Origin: Brachypodium distachyon
Taxonomy: Eukaryota; Streptophyta; Magnoliopsida; Poales; Poaceae
Direction of reading: 5' to 3'
Assembly (NCBI RefSeq): GCF_000005505.3
Contig: NC_016134.3
Span: 39,866,150-39,930,149, forward strand
DNA: 64,000 bases
Below are positions 23,048-35,692 of the stretch, in pieces. Below the pieces are notes generated by a model. It was not told the DNA's origin and did no database searches. It saw only the letters and a program-made list of their open reading frames with translations. Both the position numbers and the translations under genes were made by a program. Position 1 is the first letter of the stretch, and every line of letters starts with the position of its first letter.

Positions 23048-23881
23048 TCATACAATGGCCAAGAAACCCCCCAATGCCAGAAGCATGCTCACCGCCGCAG
23101 CCAAGGTGCTGCACGCGGTAGCCGAGGACGACGACTTCCCTCCAGACGGCGCCGGCGACGCCTTCCCCGTCCCTACGTTACCGTTACTACCCGCAGCCTC
23201 GACGGCCTCTCCCCCAGCCGCCGGAGCCGGCGCGGCCTCGGGCGCGCCGGCACCGGCGAGCAGGAGCCTGCCCTTGGCTTCCAGGTTCTCTTTCGCGAAC
23301 GCGTGCTTGGCCGGCGCGCCGTTGTTCACCGCGGCCCCCACCTGCCAGATGTGGTTCACGGCCTCCGTGCCCTTGGGCAGCTGCAGGACCCCGTACATCC
23401 TCACCTTCCCGTCGGCGCCGCTCGCGTCGGCGGCGAGGCCCGTGGCCTTGAAGTCGATGGGCGTCGAGGCCGCGCCCAGCGGGCGGTAGCCCGTGAGGTT
23501 GTACGTGTTCACCGCGTAGGCGGAGGAGCCGCTGGACTTGAAGGCGACGAGCGACTGCGCGCCCTTCATGCCGTCGCCGGCCGTGTTGACGCCCCAGGCC
23601 ACCCAGCCGGCCCCGGCAGCCGAGCCCGGCGGCGGCTTGGCGGAGAACGCCACGGAGAGGGAGGAGGTGGAGGCGTCGTAGGTCCAGTGCAGCGTGGCCC
23701 CGAGCGCCCCGAGGTCCGCGCACGTCGCGTAGCTCCGGCCCGCCGGGAACTTCTCGCTCTCGCAGGCGCTGCTGCTGCCGGCGGCCAGTACTGTGGCCGA
23801 AGCCGAGGCCAGGAGAAGGAATGCGGCCAGGCGGAGAATGGCGTGGCTGCCGCGGTGGTGCGTCGTCGTGGCGGAGGCCAT
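23048..23881 (-). CDS. AIR12-like DOMON-domain protein (GPI-anchored b-type cytochrome), 277 aa
   Basis: Single exon. The ATG at 23881 (MASATTTHH) is preferred over an in-frame ATG at 24043 because it is followed directly by a signal peptide (residues about 14-34) and because the TATA box lies at 23984-23991, downstream of the upper ATG. The DOMON domain spans about 60-185: LHWTYDASTSSLSVAF, GWVAWGVNTAGDGM and YNLTGYRPLG, then VNHIWQVG. Met105 and His177 lie where AIR12 proteins place their heme-b ligands. Cys40 and Cys54 are a likely disulfide pair. The tail is Ala/Pro/Gly-rich (about 200-250) and ends in a hydrophobic segment (STLAAAVSMLLALGGF) typical of a GPI signal. Known members are ascorbate-reducible cytochromes on the outer plasma membrane that take part in apoplastic redox. 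No transmembrane cytochrome b561 domain is fused, which separates it from CYBDOM proteins. Confidence 0.9.
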   Translation of the reverse strand: MASATTTHHRGSHAILRLAAFLLLASASATVLAAGSSSACESEKFPAGRSYATCADLGALGATLHWTYDASTSSLSVAFSAKPPPGSAAGAGWVAWGVNTAGDGMKGAQSLVAFKSSGSSAYAVNTYNLTGYRPLGAASTPIDFKATGLAADASGADGKVRMYGVLQLPKGTEAVNHIWQVGAAVNNGAPAKHAFAKENLEAKGRLLLAGAGAPEAAPAPAAGGEAVEAAGSNGNVGTGKASPAPSGGKSSSSATACSTLAAAVSMLLALGGFLAIV

Positions 23882-23983
23882 TGTACGTAGAACGCGGTGC
23901 GCGGTCGGCCGGGGAAGAGGCTCTGGAGGTTTATTTGAACTTGGGAGCCTGGAGCGCGAGGTGAAGCGGACATAGGTGTGTTG

Positions 23984-23991
23984 TTTATATA
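23984..23991 (-). promoter_or_regulatory. TATA box of the AIR12-like gene
   Basis: CTATATAAAC on the minus strand, about 105 bp before the chosen ATG. Confidence 0.6.
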
Positions 23992-23999
23992 GGTCGGGA

Positions 24000-25695
24000 A
24001 CTATGCCGGGGACGAACCCGTCGAGCGGGGGTGGCCATGGCATGGGAGGATGCAGTGTATGAGGATGCAGTTGACCCGAGACCTCACGTTCTCAACGTTC
24101 GGTGGTCAAAACTATCTGATGAGTACATCGAAAAGTACACGATCGAACCCTAGAACGCCACGTACTCCCAAACCTATTTGCACATTTAATACAGCCATTT
24201 AATATGCTAAAGGAAGTTTAGTGTATGGCGCAAAAGGAATGGAAATGGGAACCTAAGCATATGCGTCACACCCCAAGATTCTTGTTACTCCGTACGTAAT
24301 TCCTACGTTAACTAAAGTAAAACTACGCATTAATTCTTCGTAGCTAACAAGGTGAGGTTGAGGTAACATTCGGTACAATGATTGTAACTAAAACGACTTT
24401 TCTACCGGCTCTGGTACATTCGGAGCCCAAAATCCTACATATCAATCACATTTTATTTAATGTCAATTTTATATCAAACAATTTCTTTTACCGCATAAAT
24501 AAAGCTTCGTCACAATATCTCACTAGTAGCAGTAGTTGTGGCTTCATATCTTACGGTACACATATTTAGCAGGAAGGAGGTTTCATATCTTAAGGCACAC
24601 GTATTATAGTAGGAGGGAATTCCATATTTCATCCATAATTTATCCAAATGTTCAAATACCACATAGAATCTTCGTTTCCCGAATATAGTCCACCACTCAA
24701 ATTTTGCACCTTGTCCAAATTAACCACTACCGATAGTTTTTTCTTTTTTTTGCGAGGAAACCACTACCATTAGTTGACCATTAATTCACCGTCAAGTGGG
24801 TGATAAAAAGACGATTTTGCCTGTAGCACCTTTAACATGCTCAACAACAGCAATTCATTATGTTGTTACATAATTCTCACCATGAATTTAACAAACAAGT
24901 TTGGAATAAATTCATCGAGACAATAGCAAAAAAAAATCGATATGAAAAATAGAAAATTTCAGCAACATATTTCCTTATTTAGCATAACATCATGGTTTTG
25001 CAAAAAAATTCAGCAAAATAATATACTCAAATCATTGTAATTAACAACCAAGATAGTGTTCAGAAGATCACAACGAAGATGTCGGGGAATGAGCGAAGCA
25101 TACTCATCCCTCATTTTCTACCAATGGTAGCCTGAATGAAGACTACGTACTACTTTTGTTTGACATGCACATTGCTCCGACAGATTTCACAATAATTAGT
25201 TCGGGATCGAGAAACGAGCATACATACAAAGACTCATTCTTTGGCCACTCGATGAGAACGTGAGGCCTAATCATGCATTGCAGAGTGTTGGATACATCAC
25301 CCCGAGAATACATATGCATGCACCATGCGTGAACCATATATATGCTGTACTCCGTCCTCCAAGCTAATCAAGGTTGATTCGTCCTAATTAACTCTTGGGG
25401 CTCCGCGAGTTGACCCGTGAACCACGGGGATCGCTGGCCGAGCTAGCCCGTCGTGCGGTGTCTCGACCTCGCCGAGATTTGCCAGTTCATGGATTACGTC
25501 GCCCTCAAGTTTTCTAGACTTAACTTCCTCGAAGAAACGGTTGCTAGATTTAGTACTACCAGTTGGGTTAGCTAGACAGTTTTTCTTTTGACAGCAGGGT
25601 TAGCTAGACAGTTAATCCGCCTCCCGATAAGATTCATGTCATGGATACCCTTTTTTTTAGGGAATCATGGCAGGATACCTGAAATCTGTCGTTGA
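24000..25695. other. Intergenic between the AIR12-like and eL32 genes
   Basis: No coding exon is supported. The sequence is AT-rich with short T- and A-runs (about 24735-24755 and 24930-24960). The phrase GTTAGCTAGACAGTT repeats at 25566 and 25600. I recognise no element with clear ends. Confidence 0.55.
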
Positions 25696-25699
25696 CAAT

Positions 25700-25945
25700 G
25701 TGGGGCTTGGGCTTGAACTTGGTGGGTTTCTCATGGGCTTGGGCTGAAGAACCCGGCCTATTTTCACAACATGTGATGGGCCAGGAAAAGCTGCGGTTGT
25801 AGTCTCGTTGGGCTGTAGGATTCAGCCTCCCCCAGCCAACAAATTCACAGCACAGCCCACAGGCCACAGCCCAACGCGACGGTGTCCCGTCGGCCGATCC
25901 CAGCACCTAGGGTTCTCTTCTCCGTCGGCCATGTGGCCCATGAGA
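25700..25945 (+). promoter_or_regulatory. eL32 promoter with site II (TGGGCY) elements and a telo-box-like motif
   Basis: At least six TGGGCY/RGCCCA motifs occur (GGGCTTGGGCT twice, ATGGGCCAGG, TTGGGCTGT, CAGCCCAC, AGCCCAACG, GGCCCATG), with TAGGGTT at 25908-25914. Site II plus telo-box is the standard combination in plant ribosomal protein promoters. The other eL32 copy has the same layout. Confidence 0.7.
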
Positions 25946-26133
25946 TAAGACGCCCTCACAGTCACACCCCACGCACGGCTTCTCTTCCTCCTCGCTCCGC
26001 CGCCGCCTCGCCTCTACGCTCGCTCCGCCGCAGACTTCGCTCGCTAAGGTAACTGCGCTACTCACGTCGTTGCGAAACGAAGACGTTGTTTGATTGGGAC
26101 CTTATCACCTCGAATTGCTTTGCGGATGTGTAG

Positions 26134-27710
<1,577 letters not shown>

Positions 27711-28936
27711 AACTCTACTTAGCCTACTACTAGTCCTGATTACTTTGTCTGTAGGCAGTACAACCTGCTTTGAGAAATTTTACCACCGTTTTTGCGTCCC
27801 TGCTAGATTTAATGTACCAACAATCGTTTTGCTACGAGCAACGGCGAATGCTATCTGGTTTTAGCAGTCGCTCTTCATGAGTTGTGCAACAAATCTGTCG
27901 ACATGTCTCAATTGAAAATCGATCACAAGCTTTTGCTTGCATGTGTGCTTTTCCTGTGCATTTAATTTCAGGTTTTGGATGATAGAGTTTGTACCTAAAA
28001 TGTTTTACCGGTGTCTTTTCCTGGTGTTGGCTGGCTAGAATTCAGTATCTTTCAGAGCAGATTTCACTCGAGTTAAGAATCTCTAAAGATACTACTCGTA
28101 ATCTTTTGGCTACTGGTGAATCCAGAGTCTATAGAACTGTTGGTCCAACGATGGGGCATTCACAGCGCCCATCGTCTCAGGTCCGGGACCATGCTGCAAG
28201 TTGGAACGAAGCGAGCAAAGGGGCAAACTCATCCCCGTCAATCGTAGAATGCTTCTTAAATGGCCGAGAGAATGAAACATCCGCCGGCAGACAGAGAGAT
28301 TGGGCAGAGACGGCGACCGGTTCCGACAGTGATTTGCCGGGCAGATTCACATGGGGAGGATAAGATGAAGCCCGGCCGGATCACTGGAACCCCATGGCCT
28401 GCTTCCGACTTCCGTGCGTTGATAACGGGGAGAAGGCGCCATGCGTCGTGTGTGTGTGTGGCGTCCAAGGCATGGATGATTTCTTCTTGTTCGCGTCCAT
28501 TTAGGCCAGGGAACTAGCTAGCTTGAGTGACTCTCAGGGAGACCCGGGAGGATCGTTCCGACGGCGACGGCCTGCTTAAATCCACACTAGCAACTCGAAT
28601 CATTCGTTTCGTAATCATTGCTCCTTATCCTCTTCGACGCTGTCCTTGTTAACCCCAATCTTTTCTGCCTCACTCGACGCTTCAGGGCCAGCTCAGTTAA
28701 TTTACCTATCATGCATTCATTCGTGCCATGGGCGATCAGTGATCGACGGGCCCTTGCATGCATGATGAGCGATCGGATCGGATCGGATCGAAACAAGAGA
28801 GGGCCAGGGGGCAGCCATATATACATTCAGCCTGTTCTCCTAGAGCTTCAGATCCAAATTAAGCACCACGATCAATTCATTCATCAGTTTGCTACAGTTC
28901 CACCATGGACCATAACATAACATGGATGATCATGTA
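27711..28936. other. 3' flank of eL32 copy 1 and a promoter-like stretch
   Basis: The first 250 bp is probable 3' UTR. A short inverted repeat, ACGATGGG...CCCATCGT, lies at 28148-28175. From 28760 to 28920 the sequence looks like a plant promoter and leader: GATCGGATCGGATCGGATCG, then CATATATACATTC, then an A/C-rich leader and CACCATGG. Its open frame stops after 10 codons and a MITE follows. Confidence 0.5.
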
Positions 28937-29060
28937 ATCTCTCCGTCCAACGAAAGATATTTCAAGTTTGTCAAAATTTGAATGTATGTAGACATGACTT
29001 AGTGTATAAATGCATTCAAATTTAATCAAAGCCGAGACATCCTTTGTTGGATGAAGGGAG
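28937..29060. mobile_element. Stowaway MITE
   Basis: Left end CTCTCCGTCCAACGAAAG, right end CTTTGTTGGATGAAGGGAG, flanked by TA on both sides. The body matches the inner element at 22258-22380. Confidence 0.85.
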
Positions 29061-29775
29061 TATATCATTTTAGATCATCCATCATAATCATATGCCTAAT
29101 GCCTTTGCAATATTGTTCCGTGACCGATCGTCGTCCTCGCCTCGGTCCAGCCCCCCCACGCGGGGCGCAACCGCATAGACATGGACGTGCTGATGGAACG
29201 CCGCTGGTCCTTCCATGGGGCACGTCGCGCGTTTCCGCTCCATGGAACCATGGAATGAGGAGAGTCCGATCCAGGGAGGGAGAGGGACCTGTGTAATGCC
29301 GTTAGCGGAAGACCTGCACGAGATGAGGAGCGCGAGAAGAGGAGGAAGAATGCTATTGCTAGCGACGGTAGAAGAATGCTATTGCTAGCGACGGTCGTAC
29401 CGTTTTGCCATGATTGGTGTTGGCCTTCAAGTTATCGGACATCTAATGCCCAACGGATATGCATATTATCCCTTAGGATCGGCAAGGTTGGCGGGAGATG
29501 GTGATGCCCGGTGCATCCTGCCGTGAATCCAAAGACATTATTTTTGTGCCACAATAATCTCGTATTACTGACGTAGGCCTTACGATTCCGGACGGAAGAA
29601 GCATTTTATTCCCTCTGGCCTCTGCTCTAAAAGTTTGGCCACCAATTTATTAGAAAACATATAAATTGAACATGAAAGGATAATTTTATGTCATATATCT
29701 ATTGAATAATTCTATAATTTTGTAGCCATATTATATATAAGTCAAAATCATAATCAAAGTTGTGCATTGGAGACA
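29061..29775. other. Intergenic
   Basis: No exon. AAGAATGCTATTGCTAGCGA is tandemly duplicated at 29346 and 29371. TTCCATGGGGCACGTCGCGC at about 29212 weakly resembles the core of the dispersed repeat at 3225 and 10425. Confidence 0.5.
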
Positions 29776-29779
29776 GGAA

Positions 29780-29940
29780 AAAGATAGAGTTAAACATGTC
29801 TTATATTTAGCGAGACGCATCATAGATGTATCACAGATTTGTTATTGTAGATATTCCAGTGGGAGTCGAACCTAAGATTAGAGTGGTGCTCATAGAGCCT
29901 CCAACCACTAGGCTAAAGACTCGTTCGCATCCGTTCTTCT
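29780..29940 (-). mobile_element. tRNA-derived SINE candidate
   Basis: Read on the minus strand there is a pol III A-box-like TAGCCTAGTGGTTGG and, 30 bp later, a perfect B box GGTTCGACTCC. No tRNA cloverleaf closes: no acceptor stem pairing was found. The head is followed by about 100 bp of AT-rich body, as in SINEs. Ends and target duplication are not defined. Confidence 0.5.
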
Positions 29941-29944
29941 TTAT

Positions 29945-32128
29945 TGGAGGAAGGGTACATACAAGTTAGGACAAAATGTGCCGGAAAAACTTATGTTGAT
30001 CTGTGAGGTCAATCTAGAGCCTACCGAGGAGCTCGGAGTAACTACTGCCAGTCTGTGAGTGGCTAGGGTATTATGACAATTTGCAAGTATATTTGTTTAG
30101 TTGGAGGAAACTAGAGGGTGAGACGAGAGTTTGAGGCTCGTGAGTTATTAAGTTATTAAATCAAATGTTTGGTTTGTGAGTGAGAATGTTTGCTAGAGGA
30201 TCTTGACCCTTTGTCACAACTTATGTTACCCTCTCGAAGTTAATTTTCCAGGAATTCCTAACAACCAAGCACAAGAACACTCTTTCTACTAATTCTCATG
30301 TATATTTCTTGTCGAACACTAAATAGGGGATTGGAATTAAAAATCAGTACCCCATGTCTAATTGTTTGACAAAAAAAAGTCCTCTAAATTTCCATTCCTC
30401 TTCCCTAATGTTGCCATGAATAATAAAAATGACTGGAATTACAACTCATTTCTCAACTGCGCAAAACCAGTCTTGCCAAGCCAAAAAGTTCAGCGAAATG
30501 TCCTCACTCAAGTACACTAGTTGTTGACAGAAGGTATCCTCCCAATTACGAATAGTGGCCCATGCTCCAGGTATTCCATTCTTGTACGAAAGGGCTTCCA
30601 ATTAATCCATCCTGGGGTCACTGGTGCAGTGTACCCAGCTTAGATATATATATGCAGTTTCATGAGCTGTATACCTTGCAGCCATGAGCCATCAATCTCC
30701 AAACAGCCTGTTCTTCAGAGAGGACAAAATTACAACAGTTGTACAATTGAATGGGATTTCTCCAGAGAGTAAATAAGAACGATTGGGGAGGAAGAAAGAG
30801 CGAGCGCGACATGGAACCTAACTGCAGAAATTGGTATAGGATACACCAGTCTTTTTAGGGTTCCTGTAGAGATTAGGCACCAGAATAGGGAGACAGCAAA
30901 AGCCTGAACCTGATGCTGACACTGCACTGAGAGACTTTGATGTCACGTAACCTCGCAGAAATTACAGTTACTATGCAGGAAAAGTGCTTCCCCTTGTTTT
31001 CTTACTTAGTTCGATTACAGATTTACATAGACCGACAGAGTTTCTCTCTTCCATTATTTAAAACCAAGGTGCCCATTGTCAGCTATAGATAATAGGACGC
31101 TCTGTTTAGAACACGTGAATTTCGGAAGAAACAGTTGAGTTCCCGCCGGAAAACGGGGAAATTTCTCGTAGAAGAAACTTTTATATATTGACATTTTTGC
31201 CGGAGCTGGTCGAGATTCTGCTGCGGCAGCGTAGTAGTCCAGTCCAGTAGCGCTAGGTGAGATCCAGCAAGGAGCGGAAAAAAGCGATGGCTAACCTACC
31301 AAAGCTGGGAGACAATGACGCCCGTCTGTTTCTACGTAGACCAGGACACCAAAAAAGCAGCACCATTCGCCTACCTAGATGAAACCCTGACGTTGAGTTG
31401 GCCTGAGAAAGGAATGCAGCTGGCTTGGCTATGCACCACCCCATGGTGGTGATGGACTGATGAAGTAGTAAGAATTTCGGCTGTGGATTACAGTTTTTAA
31501 CAGCTGCAGGTTGCAAAGCTCTTCATATTTGATGATAAAATGTTCAATGTGATTGATGAGCCTTTAGTATGTACAACTGGAATTACTTCAATGGTAATCT
31601 TATTGCAAGAAAGGACCACTTTAGCTAATGTGGCAGCTCCATCGTAATTAACAGGAGAGAGCAGAAGCATTGGTAGCATTGTGAGGATAAATATATATCT
31701 TCATACTTTCCATTTCATGACAATGTCTGCCAGCTCTTACATATTAGAAGAGAGATGAGAAATGGTGATTGTAATATTGTCACCATGTCTAGTACATGAT
31801 CTACAAACTTGCTGAGACAATGTAATCTCATAAGTACGGGAAGAATAAAGTCGGCTGGTTCAGTCGGAGTTGTAGTACCCCTGATCCTGACCGTCTTAGT
31901 ACATTCAGCATATGATAAATCAATCAGTTCTCTGTTAGCTTAAGAGCTTCACTTGCCATACTTCTCCTATGTACAAAAATATGCGCCTTCAGTCATTATC
32001 AGTCATCGTCTAGAACTCGGTCTCTGTATGATCTGCTGCTTGTAACTGGCCTGCATTAGTTGAAACATACAGTCTGTTTGTCAGCCTAAGGTAATTGCCA
32101 AGGCCCAAGGCATGCGACAAGTGAACAG
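29945..32128. other. Intergenic and bHLH 3' flank
   Basis: No recognisable gene over about 2 kb. The last 200-300 bp before 32128 is probably 3' UTR of the minus-strand bHLH gene. The rest is AT-rich with no element whose ends I can see. Confidence 0.5.
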
Positions 32129-33797
32129 TCATCCATCATACGAACCATCAACATTCGGTGCTGAAACCCCATTCCCTCGGCTTTGCTCATTGTCGATATG
32201 CAGCGCATTTTGGAGATTCTCGTCCCAGAAATTCTGTTGCTGAAAAAACGAGGCAAGGAGTGTTATGATAAGGTGAAAATTAACTCTCATTAGTTAGGTA
32301 TTTAATGCTCGCAATTCTTCAGGCAATAATCACCTGCTTGTGAAAAGCATATTGCGGGTTGCTCGCGTGGGGTAGAACTGTGTCTAATAAACCTAGGGGG
32401 CATTGGTTCTCCATGGAACCGGAACCGAAGGACTGGAAAATATCTGCTTGCTCATAAAATGGAAATGCTCCACCAGCGCTTTCCAATGGAAAGACCGAAC
32501 TTGGTGAAGGTCCAAAGGCTTCATTCATCTGAATAAACAGAGGAAATAACATGTTAGGGGCACATTGTTTCGTAGACCCAAAGCATGAGAAATTGGATAA
32601 TCGAAGCTTACATCTTTGTGTAAGAGTGTTGACAAAGTACTGAAGTCAAGCTGCGGGTTCACGGTCGCAAGCTTCATGGACAAGAACTGAAAACATATAA
32701 TAGCGATAAGATTAGGATTCAGTGAGAATTACAAGTTTTGAATGCGTGACACAACTAACAGTGTCTAACCTCAACTTGTTGCTGCAGCGATTGTACATAG
32801 TTTATGATCTCATCAAGCATGAGTGCTTTGCCAATGACCTACAACAGAGAATTTCTTAAATTAGATAAATTATGGTAACAACTGACACTTTGACACAACA
32901 ATTCCCCATTCTGAAAGCTTTAGATACCTTGTTACATCCTGGCACCAGGTCCTGGAGCATTTTCATCTTGATGGTTATCTTCTCTCTTCTAACCTATTAA
33001 CCCATAATGGAGGACAGTGAGTACTTTTCCACCTTAAGCCCAAATGTGTAACAGAAGTCTTCCTAAAGTTGAATTCGAGATGACCAAAAAACAAGAGTAG
33101 TTTCAGTAATATTACCCTCTCTGCAAGGCTGTGGCTGTCGGTTGCCTGCCCTCTCCTGGCCCGGACATGGACGTAGTCCCTAGGCGGCTCATCATCCGCC
33201 TGCTTGGACTTGGAGCTCTTCCCCTTGGCCTGTTTCCGCCCCCTCTCCCCACCGGCGGAGCCATCGCTCGCCGTCTCCTCCACCTTGGGCTTCACCGGTG
33301 CCACCTCCACTTTGCATTTCTTCGATTCCGGCCCCGTCGCCTCTCCCACCTGCAAACCAAAATCCAGCGTCATCGATTTTTCAGCTAGAAGCAGCAAACT
33401 AAACCAAACCATGGCAGAAGAGGCAGAGCTTCCTCGGCGTTGCTCCCCCTACCTTGCCGAAACAGGCAGCAGCAGCAGCCGCCTCCTTGCCCTTCCCGCT
33501 GGCCCCGGCTGGCGCCTTCCTCTTCTTCGCATTCGCGCCGTCGGGCCTCGCGTAGGACGCCCACGCGGGGTCGGAAACCGACGACCCCTCCCGGGAGGCA
33601 GCGCCGCTCCCCTCCGCCACCCCGAACTGACCGCCGCCAACGGCGCCGGACATCCCTGCGGCCCGTCCCGCGAACCCCACTCCGCCGCCGCCGCCGCAGA
33701 GCGTCTCCAGGAACCCGCCGTCCATCCCCAGCGCGCCGAAGTCGAGCCCCGAAGAGCCGCCGCCCATCAGCAGGCTAGCGACGTAGTCCCCGTCCAT
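32129..33797 (-). CDS. bHLH transcription factor (BEE/CIB-type subfamily), 364 aa, 7 exons
   Basis: Exons in transcript order: 33453-33797, 33116-33349, 32928-32993, 32770-32838, 32612-32686, 32334-32528 and 32129-32239. All join in frame with GT-AG introns. The start MDGDYVASLLMGGG is preferred to an upstream in-frame ATG at 33881 because it opens the conserved N-terminus and lies about 195 bp after a TATA box. The N-terminal half is Gly/Ala-rich. A Lys/Glu-rich linker precedes the basic region [20 protein letters not shown], with His188, Glu192 and Arg196 (the H-E-R set that binds the E-box/G-box). The HLH continues MLQDLVPGCNK, then ALMLDEIINYVQSLQQQVEF and LSMKLATVNPQLDF, typical of this nuclear subfamily, which acts in growth and light or brassinosteroid responses. 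Oddity: helix 1 reads KITIKMKML where relatives have KISERMKLL, and the loop has VIGKA instead of VTGKA. Confidence 0.92.
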
Positions 33798-33988
33798 GGA
33801 CTTGACCGATCGATCCGCTTCCCCGCTCCCAACAGACCGCGAGAATTCCGCAGGAAGCAAGGCAAGGCAAAGGCAAAGCAAAGCAAAGCGAGGAAGCTGA
33901 AGATGAAGCGGGCCGAGGAGTGGACTTGGGGAAAGTGGGTACTGCGCGAGACGAGACGGTAGGTAGGGGGGGGATTCCGCGGAATCGA

Positions 33989-33995
33989 TTTATAG
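33989..33995 (-). promoter_or_regulatory. TATA box of the bHLH gene
   Basis: CTATAAAT on the minus strand, about 195 bp before the ATG, followed by a purine-poor leader. Confidence 0.6.
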
Positions 33996-33997
33996 AA

Positions 33998-34308
33998 AAA
34001 AAAAAGGGTTGGAGGTTGGGGCTGCGGCGGTGGGAGAGGGCAGCTAGAGCTAGCGCGGAGAGATGCTTGCGGCGTTGGGCTACCGTGGAGGTCAAAACAA
34101 AACAAAAACTTGGAACGGGCCGGGGGGCGGTAACCTTGCCCGTAAGCAGCTGCGGAGGGAGGAGACAATGCTCCGGGATTGAAGTTAACACTTAACAGCA
34201 GCGTGTGATTAGGACCATGATTTGAGGAGCGGGACGGGAAATTCGTGGGCTCCTCCCGCATGATTGCAGCACGCCAGCACCCTGTGTCTGTGTCATGCTG
34301 AGTTTTAC
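33998..34308. other. bHLH upstream region
   Basis: GC-rich promoter-proximal DNA with CAAAACAAAACAAAAAC at about 34093. No exon. Confidence 0.5.
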
Positions 34309-34648
34309 GGTGCGTTTGGATATCGAGAGCCGTAGGCTTGTTGGGCTAGGATAATCGTTTGGTAGTAGTTAAAAAGTCTTGCTTTGTCTTGCAAGATAGC
34401 CCGTAACTGCTTCAAAAAGCTTGCCATTGAAGGAGAGCCGAATTTCATTGGAAAAGAGCCAATTCGGCTCTCCCGTGCGGGCAAGCGCACGTCGCTGCTT
34501 TCTTCAATGCAAACTGTTCGTTGACGTTGTGTTTGCAATGGGTATTAACCAAACTAAAAGCCTTGCTCCTTGCTCCTCCTAGCTATGACCAGCGAGCTAG
34601 CTTTTTCTAGCCTAGCTGAGCAGGGCAAGCCAGAGATCCAAACGGACC
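34309..34648. mobile_element. MITE candidate, 340 bp
   Basis: The left end GGTGCGTTTGGAT and right end ATCCAAACGGACC are inverted repeats with one mismatch. The inner sequence is partly self-complementary (AGCCGTAGGC...AGCTAGCTTTTTCTAGCC...). I could not find a convincing target duplication, so the superfamily (PIF or hAT) is undecided. Confidence 0.55.
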
Positions 34649-34649
34649 G

Positions 34650-35690
34650 CTTCCACTAAGACACCCCACGGAAAAGACTATATTACCCCTATTCTATTCA
34701 TTAACTAGCCTAATTAGCACTTTCTAGTCTGTAGCATTAGTAGTACTATTAAAATTTCTACTAAGCTGCTTGGTTGACACAGAATTGAATAGATCCGGGC
34801 GCTCACCGGACCGATTGTTTCACTCGGAATGGAATTCGGATGCAAAAGCTAGCGCACGAGGAAGCTATACGTACATGAGAATCAATGCATGCTTGTGGCC
34901 TAGTGGATTGAGTAGAGCTCGCCTCATTAAGCCGATAGGCTTTTATGTCCTTGCCCTGGTTAGCATGCATGCCCTCGTTTCTTCCACGGAATTCGATCGC
35001 ATTATCGGCTCGTGCAAGGCACTCCGCAATCCGGGTTAGCCGTTTAGGTCCGCGAGCTAGTCCGGTCAACAGTCGGAAATTAAAGGGGGCGTTAATTTGG
35101 CGGCGGTGTTGTATATATGAACATCCTTTTTTTTTCGATTACAAGTATCCTCGTTTGGACGTAGATACTGAAGCTTGGAATTTGAAATTAGAATTGAATC
35201 TTCTGATTTATTTATTTTTGCTTCAAATAGAATTAAAAAGTTTCTTGGTACCTGACCATCAACTAAAATATAATCTTGCACTAAAACCACGACAAGTATT
35301 TAGAAACGGAGGTAGTACTACTCATCCTAGTTCGGAAACTCACCCCTCTGAACTGGTTGGAGTTGGCATTGGCCACTGCCGACGACTACTCTGGCAACCA
35401 CTTTGGCGAGCTGCGACGAACGCTAGCCAGCTCCAACAACTACTCCCGCGAGCTTCGCCTGAATACGATTGCATGGACATCTAAAGAAAAATTGGAATCA
35501 GTTGCTATCTTGATTCCATATTATGGCCCATTTCAATTCAAGGGTACAATTTGATATTGGCGCCAATTCAATTCCGGTGCATTGAATATCTACATCTTGA
35601 CAAACCTTAGAAGATTGTGTTTGTGGTCAACAAATATAATATATTTCGGTTTTTACTCAACCAACTTTTGCATATTTTAGTGTTTCTTTA
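34650..35690. other. Intergenic
   Basis: No gene. AAACGGAGGTAGTAC at about 35304 looks like the end of a decayed Stowaway; its other end may lie near 35120. Bases 35340-35550 hold an open frame with no domain. Confidence 0.45.
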
Positions 35691-35692
35691 AC

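Noticed and set aside
23303..23890. 195-codon plus-strand frame over the AIR12-like gene
   Set aside because: Same reason: opposite-strand shadow of a GC-rich single-exon gene.
28148..28175. Short palindrome as a microRNA or transposon end
   Set aside because: Only 8 bp per arm with a 12-base loop and no surrounding symmetry.
29845..29935. tRNA gene
   Set aside because: A and B boxes are present, but I could not pair an acceptor stem or anticodon arm; a SINE head fits better.
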